Shown: piece by piece, positions 12,276 through 22,480 of the stretch
Layout: every line of letters starts with the position of its first letter
Numbering within the stretch: the stretch's first letter is position 1
Assembly (NCBI RefSeq): GCF_000499845.2
Contig: NC_023753.2
Span: 26,752,202 to 26,816,201, forward strand
DNA: 64,000 nt
Reading direction: 5' to 3'
From: Phaseolus vulgaris
Lineage: Eukaryota; Streptophyta; Magnoliopsida; Fabales; Fabaceae
The notes under the pieces: generated by a model
What the model saw: only the letters and a program-made list of their open reading frames with translations
What the model was told of the DNA's origin: nothing
Databases searched by the model: none
Translations under genes and position numbers: made by a program

Positions 12276-12446
12276 CTTTCTTCCTATACCTCCATACTAA
12301 ATGTGAAAATATCATTTTATCCCTTTTGTGCCACCCTCATACATAATTCGAAAGATGTTTTTGGATCTTGAAGTGTTCTTTAGATTTATAAAATCTGAAA
12401 CTCTTTTTTGGTTTGAAATAAGCCTATGGATTATGTAATCCGGAAG
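12276..12446. mobile_element. Left part of an older Mutator-like relative (nest host)
   Basis: This flank carries TTTCTTCCTATACCTCCATACT near 12282, resembling the terminus of the inner element (CTTCTTCCTGCACCTCCATGAC). It ends with GGATTATGTAATCCGG at 12428-12443, the same palindromic motif that fills the inner element's subterminal arrays. It is therefore read as part of a related element into which the inner copy jumped. The outer boundary is uncertain. Confidence 0.45.
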
Positions 12447-12455
12447 TTAATAACA
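12447..12455 (+). repeat. 9-bp target site duplication, left copy (TTAATAACA)
   Basis: TTAATAACA here is repeated exactly at 18238-18246, immediately outside the opposite inverted terminus. A 9-bp direct duplication is the hallmark of Mutator-like insertion. Confidence 0.9.
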
Positions 12456-12543
12456 AACAACTTCTTCCTGCACCTCCATGACTTCTTCTCCCATCCCATA
12501 CTAAAAGCACATTTACTAATATACCCTTCAGTAAAAATATTAA
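12456..12543 (+). repeat. MULE left terminal inverted repeat
   Basis: Begins AACAACTTCTTCC, continues with CACCTCCATGACTTCTTC and, after a diverged centre, CCTTCAGTAAAAA. It pairs with the right terminus in reverse complement. Four mismatches were counted over the first 33 bases. Confidence 0.85.
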
Positions 12544-12797
12544 AAAATTAAAATAATATTTTAATATACTTTTAACCTTTAACCTACCTAACCTTCACTT
12601 TCACCTTCGTGCCTCTTCTTTCTGTTCCCTTCCAGCGGTGTCGCTCCACACCCCCATTCGAAGGTTTCTTTCTCTTCATCTCTCAAATTTCTCTAAATCC
12701 CACATTCTTTATCACTCACACATCCAAAGTGCCCTCTTCACAGGTTAATAAGTTGAATTTTCCTGATTTTGCATTGCTTTTGAAACCTGCTGCTGTG
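12490..12797. other. Left subterminal region of the MULE
   Basis: Sequence between the terminal repeat and the palindrome array. It includes a pyrimidine-rich patch at 12595-12760 that could be a promoter or leader for the PMD gene. A 63-codon open frame here lacks any recognisable content. Confidence 0.4.
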
Positions 12798-13042
12798 TAA
12801 TCCGATATTGTAATCCGTTTGTTGTGTAATCCGGTACTCTGCATTTTTTCATAATAGGCACCGAATTATGTAATCCGGTATAGTTGAGAATGTAAAGTAA
12901 TATCGGATTACTTAATCCGGTTTAGGTTATTTAAGTAATTCCGAATTAGGTAATCCGGTTTAGGTATTTTAGTAATTCCAGATTACGTAATCCGGTTTAG
13001 GTTTACATTATGTGTGTTTCGGATTATGTAATCCGGTAGTGT
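12798..13042 (+). repeat. Left subterminal array of near-palindromic TAATCCGG motifs
   Basis: At least seven copies of a degenerate motif centred on GGATTAYGTAATCCGG occur at irregular spacing. Clear two-armed copies start near 12862, 12902, 12941, 12981 and 13020; single-arm TAATCCG copies occur near 12799, 12811 and 12827. GATTACGTAATC at 12981-12992 is a perfect palindrome. Several copies end in GGTTTAGGT. A matching array lies inside the other end. Such subterminal repeats are typical candidate binding sites for the transposase; that role is inferred. Confidence 0.8.
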
Positions 13043-13206
13043 TCTTACAAAGTTTGCATTTTTGTGATTTTGCGTTTTTGTTATGTATTTAGTTTCCAAC
13101 CCACTTGTTAAAAACTTTTATACATTTTATATTATGTACACAAATTCATGATTATATTATTTATTATTTGTAAATAATTGAAATTCAAATTGTGTTGTGG
13201 ATAGAT

Positions 13207-15105
13207 ATGGCTAAAACTAGAGGTGGTGGATCTCAGGATCATGATCGCATAAGACCGACGACATCCGTCCGTAGAAGAGACCGAGGTGGTGTCGAGGAAA
13301 GGATTGATGATGATGTTCATATTGATAATGACAATGAATAAGGATTACAAAATGATGACCAAGTAGACCAGGGAGAAGGGTTTCCTGGAGGACCTTCTGA
13401 TATGTCTTTACTAGTAAATTTTGCTGACCATGTTGCTGTTAAGCTTTGGGAGGGTGAGGTAAGAACGAAAAAACCTTCAATTAAATTATCTTTATTAATT
13501 ATTTTTTAAATTTATTTAATTATATTTAATATATACAAAATTTATATTAGGATCGGGGAGAACTTAAATTGGTATCTCACGGTAGGAAATTACGTAAATT
13601 TGGGATGCCTCATGCTAATATTAAGCTACTTGTACAAAATTTTGGATTGTTTAGTTTGTGCAATATAAGTTATGAAGTGGGTGACAAGGGATTGATTTCA
13701 GCCTTTGTCGAAAGGTGGCATCGGGAGACAAACTTTTTCCACCTTCCCGTAGGTGAGATGACCATCACACTTGATGATGTGTCATCTCTTTTACACCTCC
13801 CCATTTTGGGTCAATTCCCAACATTTGTGCCCTTAGAGTACAACGAAGCTGCAACAATTTTAGCTGAGTTACTAGGGGTGGATGAGACTCGGGGGAAGGC
13901 TGAGATGAGGCAGTGTCGAGGCGTCCACGTACGATTGAGTTGGCTTCGAGATATATATGAGGAATTTGCGCTCAGGAGGCTTGGGAGTGTGCTGCCATGG
14001 CTTACTTGTTGCATCTGCTTGGATGCACTATTTTTGCAGAAAAAAGTGCCACCTCTATATCTATATTGTACTTATTGTTATTCAACAATCTACATATGTG
14101 TCATGGATATGCATGGGGAGCAGCAATACTTACATATCTATATGAGCAGTTGGGGGATGCATCTTATTTTAACACGAAGCAGTTGGCCAGTTATGCGACA
14201 CTGGTTCAGGTATGAAACCATACAAATAATTAGCAATCACATGTTATATTCCATAATGTTTTGTATTAAATATTTTATAATTAATATGATTGAATTACGT
14301 AGGCATGGATTTATGAGCACTTCTCGGGCATGGGAAGAAGAGATATTAATCTCTCATAAGACGAGGTACACCGACGGGCAGCACGATATATTGTTGCCCA
14401 TCAGATTTGCGCAGTTAATGATGTGCAGGTGCAGTTGGATGGGGTAACACATGATGACATCATCTGAACTCCGTATGAGGACCATAGATTGAGCAAACCA
14501 TTTGAGACCATTTATTGATTCTCGGGTCACTTGCGATTGGGAAGCTTATCACATAGACATATGCCCGAGCGTGTTTTGCGCCAATTTGGGTACGAGCAGA
14601 GAATTTCACCATCACCGATGACGGCTGAGGCTCCAGGTGCACATGTCATTGATCAAAGGTGGTTGCAGTTTGATCACCATGTGGTGATAGGTTTGAGAGT
14701 TGCTTCTAGTCCATCTGCATGTGTTCCTGAATACATGTCTTGGTTTAGGACGGTATCACACCCATACATTCGCAGAGGTGAACTTGGAGATCGACCCAGT
14801 GTTGTACAACGTCGTCGCCTTCGTAGTCCAAATGTTGAGCAGGCAGGTCATTCATCTCAAGATGAGAGTGCACAGGCGGTAAGTTTTTTTATTGTTATGT
14901 GATTAAACAATATATTTGACAAGTTTAATTTATTTTGAAATTGGTGCAGGGTATATTTAGGCACATTGTCAGTATCCTCCAGCGCATGATAGATTGTCGT
15001 CAGGTCACTGAAGGCACTGACGCATATGAGAGTACGGAGGCAGCGCTACAGTTAACCCGGAGTGTGACAGATGACGGAGCAGTCTACACTGAGATATTTC
15101 TTTGA
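13207..15105 (+). pseudogene. Plant mobile domain (PMD/MAIN-like) protein, decayed, carried by the MULE
   Basis: Four exons are recognisable: 13207-13458, 13551-14209, 14303-14878 and 14950-15105, all with GT-AG introns. The protein begins MAKTRGGGSQDHDR. Its second exon carries the plant mobile domain core (WHRETNFFHLPVGEMTITLDD, then LLHLPILGQ), a domain found in MAIN-like nuclear proteins and in transposon-borne genes. Breaks: TAA at 13339, a two-base-type frameshift near 13966-13972 (the frame then continues as AYLLHLLGCTIFAEKSAT), TAA at 14357, TGA at 14465 and TGA at 14516. The last two replace what looks like conserved Trp. The C-terminal part (HLRLGSLSHRHMPERVLRQF) is readable between stops. 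It cannot make a full protein. Convergent with the transposase, 137 bases apart. Confidence 0.85.
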
Positions 15106-15242
15106 ATAAATCCATTCTGATGAGTGGTCATGACTCTTCACCCATCCCCAACAATGAGGTAATAACACGAAACCCACAATGTCCATCAGCTTTAACATCT
15201 ATTACATCCAAAATATAAGGGTGACATTTCAGATGAAATTAA

Positions 15243-17391
15243 TCAAGCATGGGAATTGCATTGGTGTTTAACCTTTCCCTTACAAGTCTTCAAAGATGAT
15301 GAACTATCATTTACAAAATGGATGCGATCTACATGCTCAAAATATGAAGGGGTGCGTTTTGTAGACCACTGAAATTTATTTGATTGACTCTTTTGAGATC
15401 CTTTTGTCTTACCTACATTAAGTGGTGCACATAATGTTGTCATGTTCGGATAGGCAATTTCACACAACTTGTTTTAATTATCACTTTGCCACAAATATCA
15501 ACCTCGTCGAACCGGGATAGAATCACATCCCATTCTTGTTGAATTGACAACCGAGATGATGAATCACATTCAGATAAACCTGAAAAACTCAGTCTCGTCC
15601 ACATAACATGAACTTCATTAAAAGGAATGACACTCATAGCATACCTGGCTAACTGACAAGCACATGGTAATTCATGAGTCTGTCTGAGTACACATCCACA
15701 TCGTTCACTATCAATCCCCACATCATTGACCTGATCAAACTCTTCAGCAATGAGAATTAAAGCATGTTTAGATATAGAGTTAACCAACATTTTATACAAT
15801 TGCACATTGAATGTGTGTCCTATCACATGTAGACAAATTTGAAATGATGCCTTGATCTCGTTGTGTTGAAGTATAATAACATGCTTAATAGCATCGCAAC
15901 ACGAGCACAGGTCTCCCATGCTATTTTGTAATATTCGTTTCAAAGACCAATGAGCTTATTCAACCCTGTATAAGTATAAAACATAATAAAACAATTACAC
16001 GTTATACACATTCTAAACAAAGTAAAGGCATTCATATACCTGTTTGATGTTGTATTTCCCAAATGCATTAACAAATTTGTCCAACACTTGACAAACTTTT
16101 CTTTGTGCAAAATAATCCAGGTGTTCTTCACATATTCAAAAAGTAATGGCCACGGTGAACAAATATTTTCAAAAATTTTCACAAGCTCATCAAATTTACC
16201 AATCTCTGTACAATCAATGATAGTCTTCCATGAATCCATCACAACTTCCCAAGCCTCGACAAAATCTACCAACATTTTACACTTTGCTTTAACATACTTA
16301 TTGATGTGAAACCGACAAAGAAGATTTATTGTTTTAGGAAACACAATATTGATGGCATTCATCAAAGCAAGATCTTTATCACAAACAATGACTTCAGGCC
16401 CCACATGCGATGTCAAAAGTGACCCTCTAAATTTTTGTAATGCCCATATGAAGTTCTTTTCTTTCTCGCTAGATAAAAATGCAAAACCAGCAGAAAAGGA
16501 CAAACATGTACAAGTTACACCAACAATCTCAAGCAAAGGCAATCGATATTTGTTTGTTTTGTAAGTTGTATCCATTAAGAATACAATGTTAAATGCATTC
16601 AAGAGTTTCATAGCATCAGGATGAGTCCAAAAAATATCACTAACAATATTTGAAGACTCATGACACGTACTCCAATGAAGATAGTTGTCACGGTCTAACA
16701 ACATCATTAACTGTTGTAATTCAGTTATTGGTTCTCTAACTGATCTCTTGTACGAGTATCTTGCATTGTATATTTGCTTTATTGTTGTCATATTATCCTC
16801 ATTATTCTCCTTCAAAGTACGTAGAATGTTACCTGGCTTAACCATGTTTTTAGTCATATCAACAAGCATTGAATGTTCATTCGTTTTTAATCTGCCTGCA
16901 TATGGATGACCAACTAAGGTATCATACATATCATGATTATGAGTACCACATATTACCTTAAGTACCCAACCTTGACCCTTTCCAACAGGTTTACCTCGCA
17001 ATTTAAAGGGACATTCACATTTTCGAGTACCAGTTACACTAACCTCCAAACCATCCTTGTACTTTCTGTAACTACCCCCCCCCCCCCCTTTCACAGCCTA
17101 ACGAGACATATGTCTTTCTCCCTTGCTTACCATTTGCTATGTCAGACCTAATAATGACAATAACAAAACCAAGTCCATAACCAACCCTAAAGACCCATTC
17201 AAGTAAGTCTTCTCGCGAAGGAAACACCAACACAAAATTATTCTAACAATATTACAAAATCAATTCTTCAAATTATAATGCAATAAAAATAAATGAAATG
17301 AAATTTTATTCACCTCATCTGTTGTAAAATGGATTTCATAGTCCCCTTCAAACAATCCATGTTGATGCACAAAATTCATTAATTCTTCCAT
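15243..17391 (-). pseudogene. FAR1/MURA-type Mutator transposase, decayed
   Basis: Exons on the minus strand are 17391-17314 (starting MEELMNFVHQHGLFEGDY), 17242-16040 and 15965 to about 15243. The order is a FAR1-like DNA-binding region (SREDLLEWVFRVGY, CERGG, TGTRKCECPFKL, GTHNHDM), the MULE transposase core (FLMDTTYKTNKYRLPLLE, then VICDKDLALMNA and a FHINKYVKAKC segment), and a SWIM-type zinc finger (CGCVLRQTHELPCACQLARY). These are the expected parts of a DDE-type Mutator transposase. Breaks: a frameshift at a run of 14 G (17077-17090 on the plus strand as C), a nonsense TAA at 15956-15958 just after the second intron, and a one-base frameshift near 15470-15482. The rest of the core is long and readable, so decay is moderate. 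Confidence 0.85.
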
Positions 17392-17503
17392 ACTTACACC
17401 TTCATTCATAAAACATAAATTTTCATTTTATTATAATTTCCATAAATTCACATATGCAAAACAAAAATAGCATAAGATTTTGTAATTGACAACTTAAACA
17501 TGA
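17392..17503. other. Putative promoter of the MULE transposase
   Basis: About 110 AT-rich bases separate the transposase start codon from the right palindrome array. On the minus strand transcription would begin within or near that array, so the same motifs could serve for transposase binding and for self-regulation. That is inference. Confidence 0.35.
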
Positions 17504-17945
17504 CTTCCGGATTGTATAATCCATAAGTCAAATTTTAACAACATAATGAATTCTGGATTACGTAATCCATAAGTCATTTCAGGTGACTTCCGGATTGTGT
17601 AATCCATAAGTCAAAATTTTCACAGCAAAATGACTACCGGATTATGTAATTCGTAAGTCATGTTTGATGTTCCAAATGTCTTCCAAATTGTGTAATGCGT
17701 AATTAAAATTCATATAGCAAAATGAGTACCGGATTACGTAATACGTAAGGCATATTGAAAGTTCTAAAATCACTTTCGGATTGTGTAATCCATAGTTCAT
17801 TTGGTACTAGATTACACAATCCAAAAATATGACTTTGGCAGGTTCCGGATCCGATATGCACAGAAGTTATCTAATCCGAAACGCTTTACTTAAGCACTAG
17901 ATTGTGTGATCCGTGGATCCACCGGATTAACTAATGCGGAAATAT
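17504..17945 (+). repeat. Right subterminal array of near-palindromic GGATTAYGTAATCC motifs
   Basis: About ten degenerate copies occur over 440 bases, many in the form CCGGATTGTGTAATCCATAAGTC. GGATTACGTAATCC at 17555-17568 is a perfect 14-base palindrome. Other copies start near 17507, 17590, 17637, 17686, 17730, 17776, 17808, 17898 and 17922. Copies on this side tend to be followed by ATAAGTC rather than GGTTTAGG, so the two arrays are related but differently spaced. Confidence 0.8.
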
Positions 17946-18149
17946 TTATTTAAGGCAGAAGAATGAGAATGTACCTCACCAACGGTGCCAATGCCAACAC
18001 CACCTACCACCGTGCACCACCTCAACCACCTTCTCAAGCACCACCTTCAGCACCACTTCAAGGACCACCGCCACTCAAGCTCGAGGGCTGCACCCCACCA
18101 CACGAAGTAACTTCCTTTTTTTCACTAGCAGACAAACAATATTTTCATT
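17946..18149. other. Right subterminal region of the MULE
   Basis: A Pro-codon-rich open stretch (CCACCTCAACCACC-type sequence) lies at 17990-18100. Its 69-codon frame from 17963 is low-complexity and unrelated to known proteins, so it is treated as part of the element and not as a gene. Confidence 0.4.
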
Positions 18150-18237
18150 TTGATCTTTTTACTGAAGGATAATTTTGGCATTTTAAAACTTTATGGAGGT
18201 GCCCGAAGAAATCATGGAGGTGTAGGAAGAAGCTGTC
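18150..18237 (-). repeat. MULE right terminal inverted repeat
   Basis: The reverse complement begins GACAGCTTCTTCC, then CACCTCCATGATTTCTTC and, 68 bases in, CCTTCAGTAAAAA. It matches the left repeat. A second CACCTCCAT occurs just inside (18193-18201), a partial internal duplication seen only on this side. Confidence 0.85.
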
Positions 18238-18246
18238 TTAATAACA
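18238..18246 (+). repeat. 9-bp target site duplication, right copy (TTAATAACA)
   Basis: Exact copy of 12447-12455, adjoining the right terminus. Confidence 0.9.
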
Positions 18247-18500
18247 TATCTGGAAAAAAAAAAGGTTCTGAATTACATCATCCGGAAGCTAAGCTTATGT
18301 ATAAAAAAGACTTACAGATTATGTAATCTAGAAGTTAATCACAAAAGACTTTCAAATTACAGAAACTAATTCTGAATTTAAAAAAAAAATTCTAAATTAT
18401 GTAATCCAAAATATTAAAAAAAATGTATTTTTAGAATATAAAAACTCATGAGAATGACGTAAGAAAGTATGGAGCCTATATTATACCTTCTTTCCTTCTT
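18247..18500. mobile_element. Right part of the older Mutator-like relative
   Basis: Beyond the right target duplication the palindromic motif continues in worn form: ATTACATCATCCGG near 18274, AGATTATGTAATCTAGAAG near 18317 and AAATTATGTAATCC near 18395. A CTCCATACTTTCTTAC stretch (minus strand, near 18449-18464) resembles the outer left terminus at 12290. This supports a nested insertion. The outer right boundary is not certain. Confidence 0.4.
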
Positions 18501-19084
18501 GTAAACCCTAAGAAATCAAGAAAAAAAGTAATCCAAAAAAAATGGGCTTACCGTGTCTCTTAGTATTAGGCACATACACTGAATTAAATACCTTTTTATA
18601 ATAAAAAATGGTTGTTTCTGCCTGCATGATATCATTTAAAATATGTACTTGCCTCTATTTTTTTTTTTAAATGCTATAAAAGAGTGTTGTGTTTATGGTG
18701 GTATGCATTTGAAGCCCTTATCTTTTTTGAAATGCTACATATTATTTTGGTGTGCGTTTGGAATGGAAGTGATGGTGGTGTAGTGAATTGCAACCGTGGC
18801 AATAGTGTAATGATGGCGCTCACTTCTCCAGTAACTTCTTAGTGTCGTTGGGTGCAAATGCAGTCTTGTTGGGTACATCAATGAAAACAAAGTTTTATAT
18901 CATTAAGGATAAATAAAATTTTTCAAATAATATTATTGAGTGCAGTATTAATTAGTCTTAATTGGTATGATACAGGAAAAATCTGCCATAAAAAATAAAT
19001 TAGATTACCTCAAAATAAAAAAAAAAATATTAATAAAATAATATTTTTGCTAGTTCAATAAATATGGAATGTTATAAGACGCTC
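18501..19084. other. Intergenic DNA
   Basis: AT-rich, no gene supported. A short GC-richer patch at 18750-18880 has no readable frame of interest. Confidence 0.5.
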
Positions 19085-19087
19085 TAA

Positions 19088-19348
19088 CCCCCTGTTTGCT
19101 ATCATGGATGTACTGTTCAAGAGGAAGGATGTGAGTGGATATCCATGGTTTGGATCAAGGGATGTGCAGGAAGTGAATGAGAGGATATACCTGTGAACAA
19201 TAAATATCATCTCCCCTCAAAATGAAGAGATGTAGAGGGAAAGTCATGTCAGCATCCCTTATTTCCAAATTTACCCTCATTTGAATGTATCACAATGCTT
19301 CATTTGAATGTATTAGTATTTTAAAAAATTTATTGTACAATGTTTAAA

Positions 19349-19386
<38 letters not shown>

Positions 19387-20779
19387 TAAAATGAAGAAAC
19401 AAATCATAATAAATTTTAAGGAAGTTTTAAGTTTGTTTATTATTTTGTAAAATATTATAAATTAGTGTAAAAAAAATATAGTTAAATAAAATATTTCATT
19501 TATATATTAGTTATTAGAGTAGATCAGGTGATATGTATTTTTCAAGTTCTAATCAGATATTTTATTAAATGTGGTTGAATTTAGTTTTTTTTTTAAAAAA
19601 AAGAATATATTATATCTAATTAAAATTGAAAATATTACCTGGGTTGGATCATGGTCATCACCAAAAGGTTATACTAAACATTTTTCATTTTATTTTATAC
19701 TAAATATTTAATTTATTTAATACAAAAAAAATCCCTAAAAATATCCATCACTTAAAATAATTTTATTCTAACTTAAATTATTCATTAGAAACTGACGTAT
19801 TTTTACATAATTTATTAATGAAAATTACACTTTATTATAAATATTAGTTATTAAATAAATTTAACTAACACAAATATTTAATAAAACAAAATAATAATAA
19901 TTAATTATTGAACTATATCAGATTATACTACTAATACTTTTTTATCCTTATTTTTTATTATAATTTTTTATGAAATCCTTTTCTATGATTAATTAAGTTA
20001 TATTTTTGTTACTGTTGTATATTTTAGATTGTTGTATTGTGAGATTTTTTAATATTAAAAAATATTAATTTTTTATTCATATAAGATGTTATTTATTTTT
20101 TAATTTTATAGTATATGTTTAATATTTAAAGAAATTATTTGAAATCCTGTTTTTATTTTGTTATAATTATATTAATATATTTTTATATATAATTATTATG
20201 TTTATGAGTTATAATTTATTTTATTATAATTTTTTATGAAATTTTTTTTTATTGTTAATTACGTTATATTTTTGTTGTTGTAGTATTTTTTATTTTTCAT
20301 TTCTAGAGAGTTTTTAATATTAAAAAATAATATTTTTTATTTATATAAGATTTGATTTATTTTTCAATTTTATTACTTGAAGTTGTGTTTTTATTTAATT
20401 TGTTGAATACATATTTTTTTTCTAATTATAGTTTTTATATTATATATATTTACATTTAACATATATTTTTCTAATTATAATTTTTAAATCTACGAAATGT
20501 GTGAAAGTTTTTCATTTTTAAACAAAAACAACTCATTTTATTATTAATTTTTTTAATAGGCAAGGGTTAATCTGTAAAGTAACATTTCACATCTTTAAAA
20601 AATCTAAAATTCCCTCATAACCATCACATTATTCACAAACTCGCATAAACTTTCTTCACACATCCACCTTAACATACCTCAATCTAAACACTCTCACTTT
20701 CTTCACACTTTCCTCACACATCCTCACACATTCACTCTCTCATATCCTCACACATCCCCTCCTTAATCCAAACAGAGTC
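19088..20779. mobile_element. PIF/Harbinger-like non-autonomous element, 1.69 kb
   Basis: The left terminus CCCCCTGTTTGCTAT and the right terminus (reverse complement GACTCTGTTTGGATT) share a CTGTTTG core. The element is flanked by TAA at 19085-19087 and TAA at 20780-20782, the 3-bp duplication typical of PIF/Harbinger elements. The right 200 bases (ACCATCACATTATTCACAAAC..., ACATACCTCAATCTAAACAC...) match the copy at 56032-56763 in reverse orientation. The interior is very AT-rich without a transposase. A pure (AT)n tract lies near 19357-19381. Confidence 0.6.
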
Positions 20780-20782
20780 TAA

Positions 20783-21440
20783 GTGTGTATTTGCTGTGGG
20801 AGTGATGGAGATTGAAAATGAATGAGTGTCACCTTATTTAATTCTATGAAAGGGAGAAATTAAAAATAAAAATAAATAGAAAGTTGAGAATATTTAGGAT
20901 TATCAGTAAAATGCGATAAAAACACCATAAACCCTTCATACAATAATATTAATAAAATTATTATTAATAATAATTTTGTATATATATATAACATAAATAA
21001 TTTAAAGAATTATAAATAATATTAAAATAATCTAAATAAATTAAATTAAAAAATAAAATTAATTTAAATTAATAAAATAAAATGTAATAGAATTAATTTA
21101 AATTAATAAAATTCTACTTATATTTATAATTATATTTAATTATTTATTTTAATTTATATTTATTTTTTTATAAATAAAATTTTAAATTATTTTAATTAAT
21201 TAAAATAAACACAAAAATAATAATTTTTTATATCTAAAAATAAATTTGTGATCTTACAATTTATCATATTTAAAATACTCTTATAAACATCACATCTCAA
21301 TAAACTTTATTCACCCATCTACTTTAACATACCATAATCCAAATACACTTTTTTTTTCACTCTCACCTCAACTTTTCCCTCTTCCAATCCACTCAACTTT
21401 ACACTCTCCAATCCAATCCACTCAACTTAAATCAACTTAA
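20783..21440. mobile_element. Partial copy of the same Harbinger-like family
   Basis: Begins GTGTGTATTTGC straight after the TAA at the end of the previous element. Its right part repeats the family signature (AACATCACATCTCAATAAACTTTATTCAC, then ACATACCATAATCCAAATACAC). The right end is eroded and no clean duplication is seen there. It lies back to back with the neighbour, so one may have landed beside the other. Confidence 0.45.
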
Positions 21441-21957
21441 CACTCTAATCCCTAAAACCTAAAAGTGCAAGAAAAAATAATCTAACACTATAAAAGAAAA
21501 TAAAACAGAGACCTCTGGCAACAAAAACCTGAAAATTTTAATAAGCCCACTAAGCAACCCATTTACATTTAAAAAATACCTTAAACATATACATAAATTA
21601 ATGACAATAGCAAAAATAGTGCTAAAAATAATATAAATAAATTTAAGGATTTGAAGAGCCAATAGCAAAAATAGAACTAGTAATACTCATGACAAACACA
21701 AACCGACAATTCACCAAACAAAAAATCTAATTAAGTACTAACAATCAAATCGACACCGCCAAACACACATTCCTCACCGAATCATCTTCAATGCAACAAA
21801 AGGAAATCAAATTAAATTCATGCATATACACAATTATTCAAAGTTAAGCTTCCATTAAAAACAGTTCAGATCATTACATCTACACACTAAAAACCAAAAA
21901 AACAGGGATCCCCATGAAACCCTAGATCCTCATCCTCAACACAGCCGCTTAAAAAAC
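21441..21957 (-). other. Downstream region of histone H2B
   Basis: AT-rich. The part nearest 21957 should carry the 3' untranslated region and polyadenylation signals of the minus-strand H2B gene. No independent gene was seen; a 69-codon antisense-type frame at 21459-21668 is hydrophobic low-complexity sequence. Confidence 0.5.
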
Positions 21958-22374
21958 CTAAGAACTGGTAAATTTGGTAACAGCCTTAGTGCCTTCAGAA
22001 ACAGCGTGTTTGGCAAGTTCACCAGGGAGCACAAGGCGCACAGCAGTCTGGATCTCCCTTGAGGTGATTGTAGGTTTCTTGTTGTATCTCGCCAAACGAG
22101 AAGCTTCCTGTGCGAGTTTCTCGAAGTTGTCATTGATGAAACTGTTCATGATTCCCATGGCCTTGCTGGAAATGCCGATATCAGGATGAACCTGCTTGAG
22201 GACCTTGAAGATGTAGATCTTATAGGTCTCAACACTCTTCTTCACGCGCTTCTTCTTCTTGTCGCTACCGCCCTCCTTCGATATCTTCTTCTCTGCCTTT
22301 GGCTTCTTCTCCGCCGGAGCCTTTTCTGCCGGCTTCTTCTCTGCAGGCTTCTTCTCGGCCTTTGCGGGCGCCAT
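21958..22374 (-). CDS. Histone H2B
   Basis: An intronless 138-residue core histone. The N-terminal tail (residues 1-45) carries repeated [13 protein letters not shown] blocks typical of plant H2B. The histone fold follows from [20 protein letters not shown] through [20 protein letters not shown] and [20 protein letters not shown] to [19 protein letters not shown]. The protein ends AVTKFTSS, where the Lys is the position mono-ubiquitinated in plant H2B. With H2A it forms the dimers that complete the nucleosome. The start is the only ATG that gives the standard MAPAKAEKK tail. The other frames open across this gene are shadows of its GC-rich, lysine-codon-rich sequence. Confidence 0.97.
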   Translation of the reverse strand: MAPAKAEKKPAEKKPAEKAPAEKKPKAEKKISKEGGSDKKKKRVKKSVETYKIYIFKVLKQVHPDIGISSKAMGIMNSFINDNFEKLAQEASRLARYNKKPTITSREIQTAVRLVLPGELAKHAVSEGTKAVTKFTSS

Positions 22375-22472
22375 CGGTGAAATGATAGACTAAAAACAAA
22401 GTTGTTGCGATTTCGAGGGTGGAAGAGGGAGCGAATTGTGATGCAATGAGTGAGGGGAAGGAAGAGTGAAAA

Positions 22473-22480
22473 TATATATA
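22473..22480 (-). promoter_or_regulatory. TATA box of the H2B gene
   Basis: The minus strand reads CCCTATATATATT about 100 bases upstream of the H2B ATG, a suitable TATA position. Further upstream are ACACGTAACC and CCGATCCTCG (22520-22536), the latter one base off the reverse form of the plant histone octamer CGCGGATC. That second match is weak. Confidence 0.6.

Larger units (their letters stand above)
12456..18237. mobile_element. Mutator-like element (MULE), 5.78 kb, with PMD and transposase pseudogenes
   Basis: Complete by its ends: perfect 9-bp TTAATAACA target duplications and terminal inverted repeats. The outermost 33 bases (12456-12488 against 18205-18237) differ at four positions. 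A second inverted block (CCTTCAGTAAAAA) lies at matching offsets of 69 and 68 bases, so the repeats run to about 85 bases. Between the ends are a left palindrome array, a plus-strand plant-mobile-domain pseudogene, a convergent minus-strand transposase pseudogene and a right palindrome array. Both genes carry several stops or frameshifts, so this copy cannot encode its own transposase. Its ends could still be acted on by a related enzyme made elsewhere. Confidence 0.9.

Noticed and set aside
12798..17945. Palindrome arrays considered as a CRISPR-like or satellite array
   Set aside because: Spacing is irregular, copies are degenerate, the host is a plant, and a transposase gene lies between the arrays. 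A transposon subterminal array explains them better.
17963..18172. Proline-rich 69-codon frame near the MULE right end
   Set aside because: Low-complexity CCACC-type sequence inside the element's subterminal region with no family resemblance.
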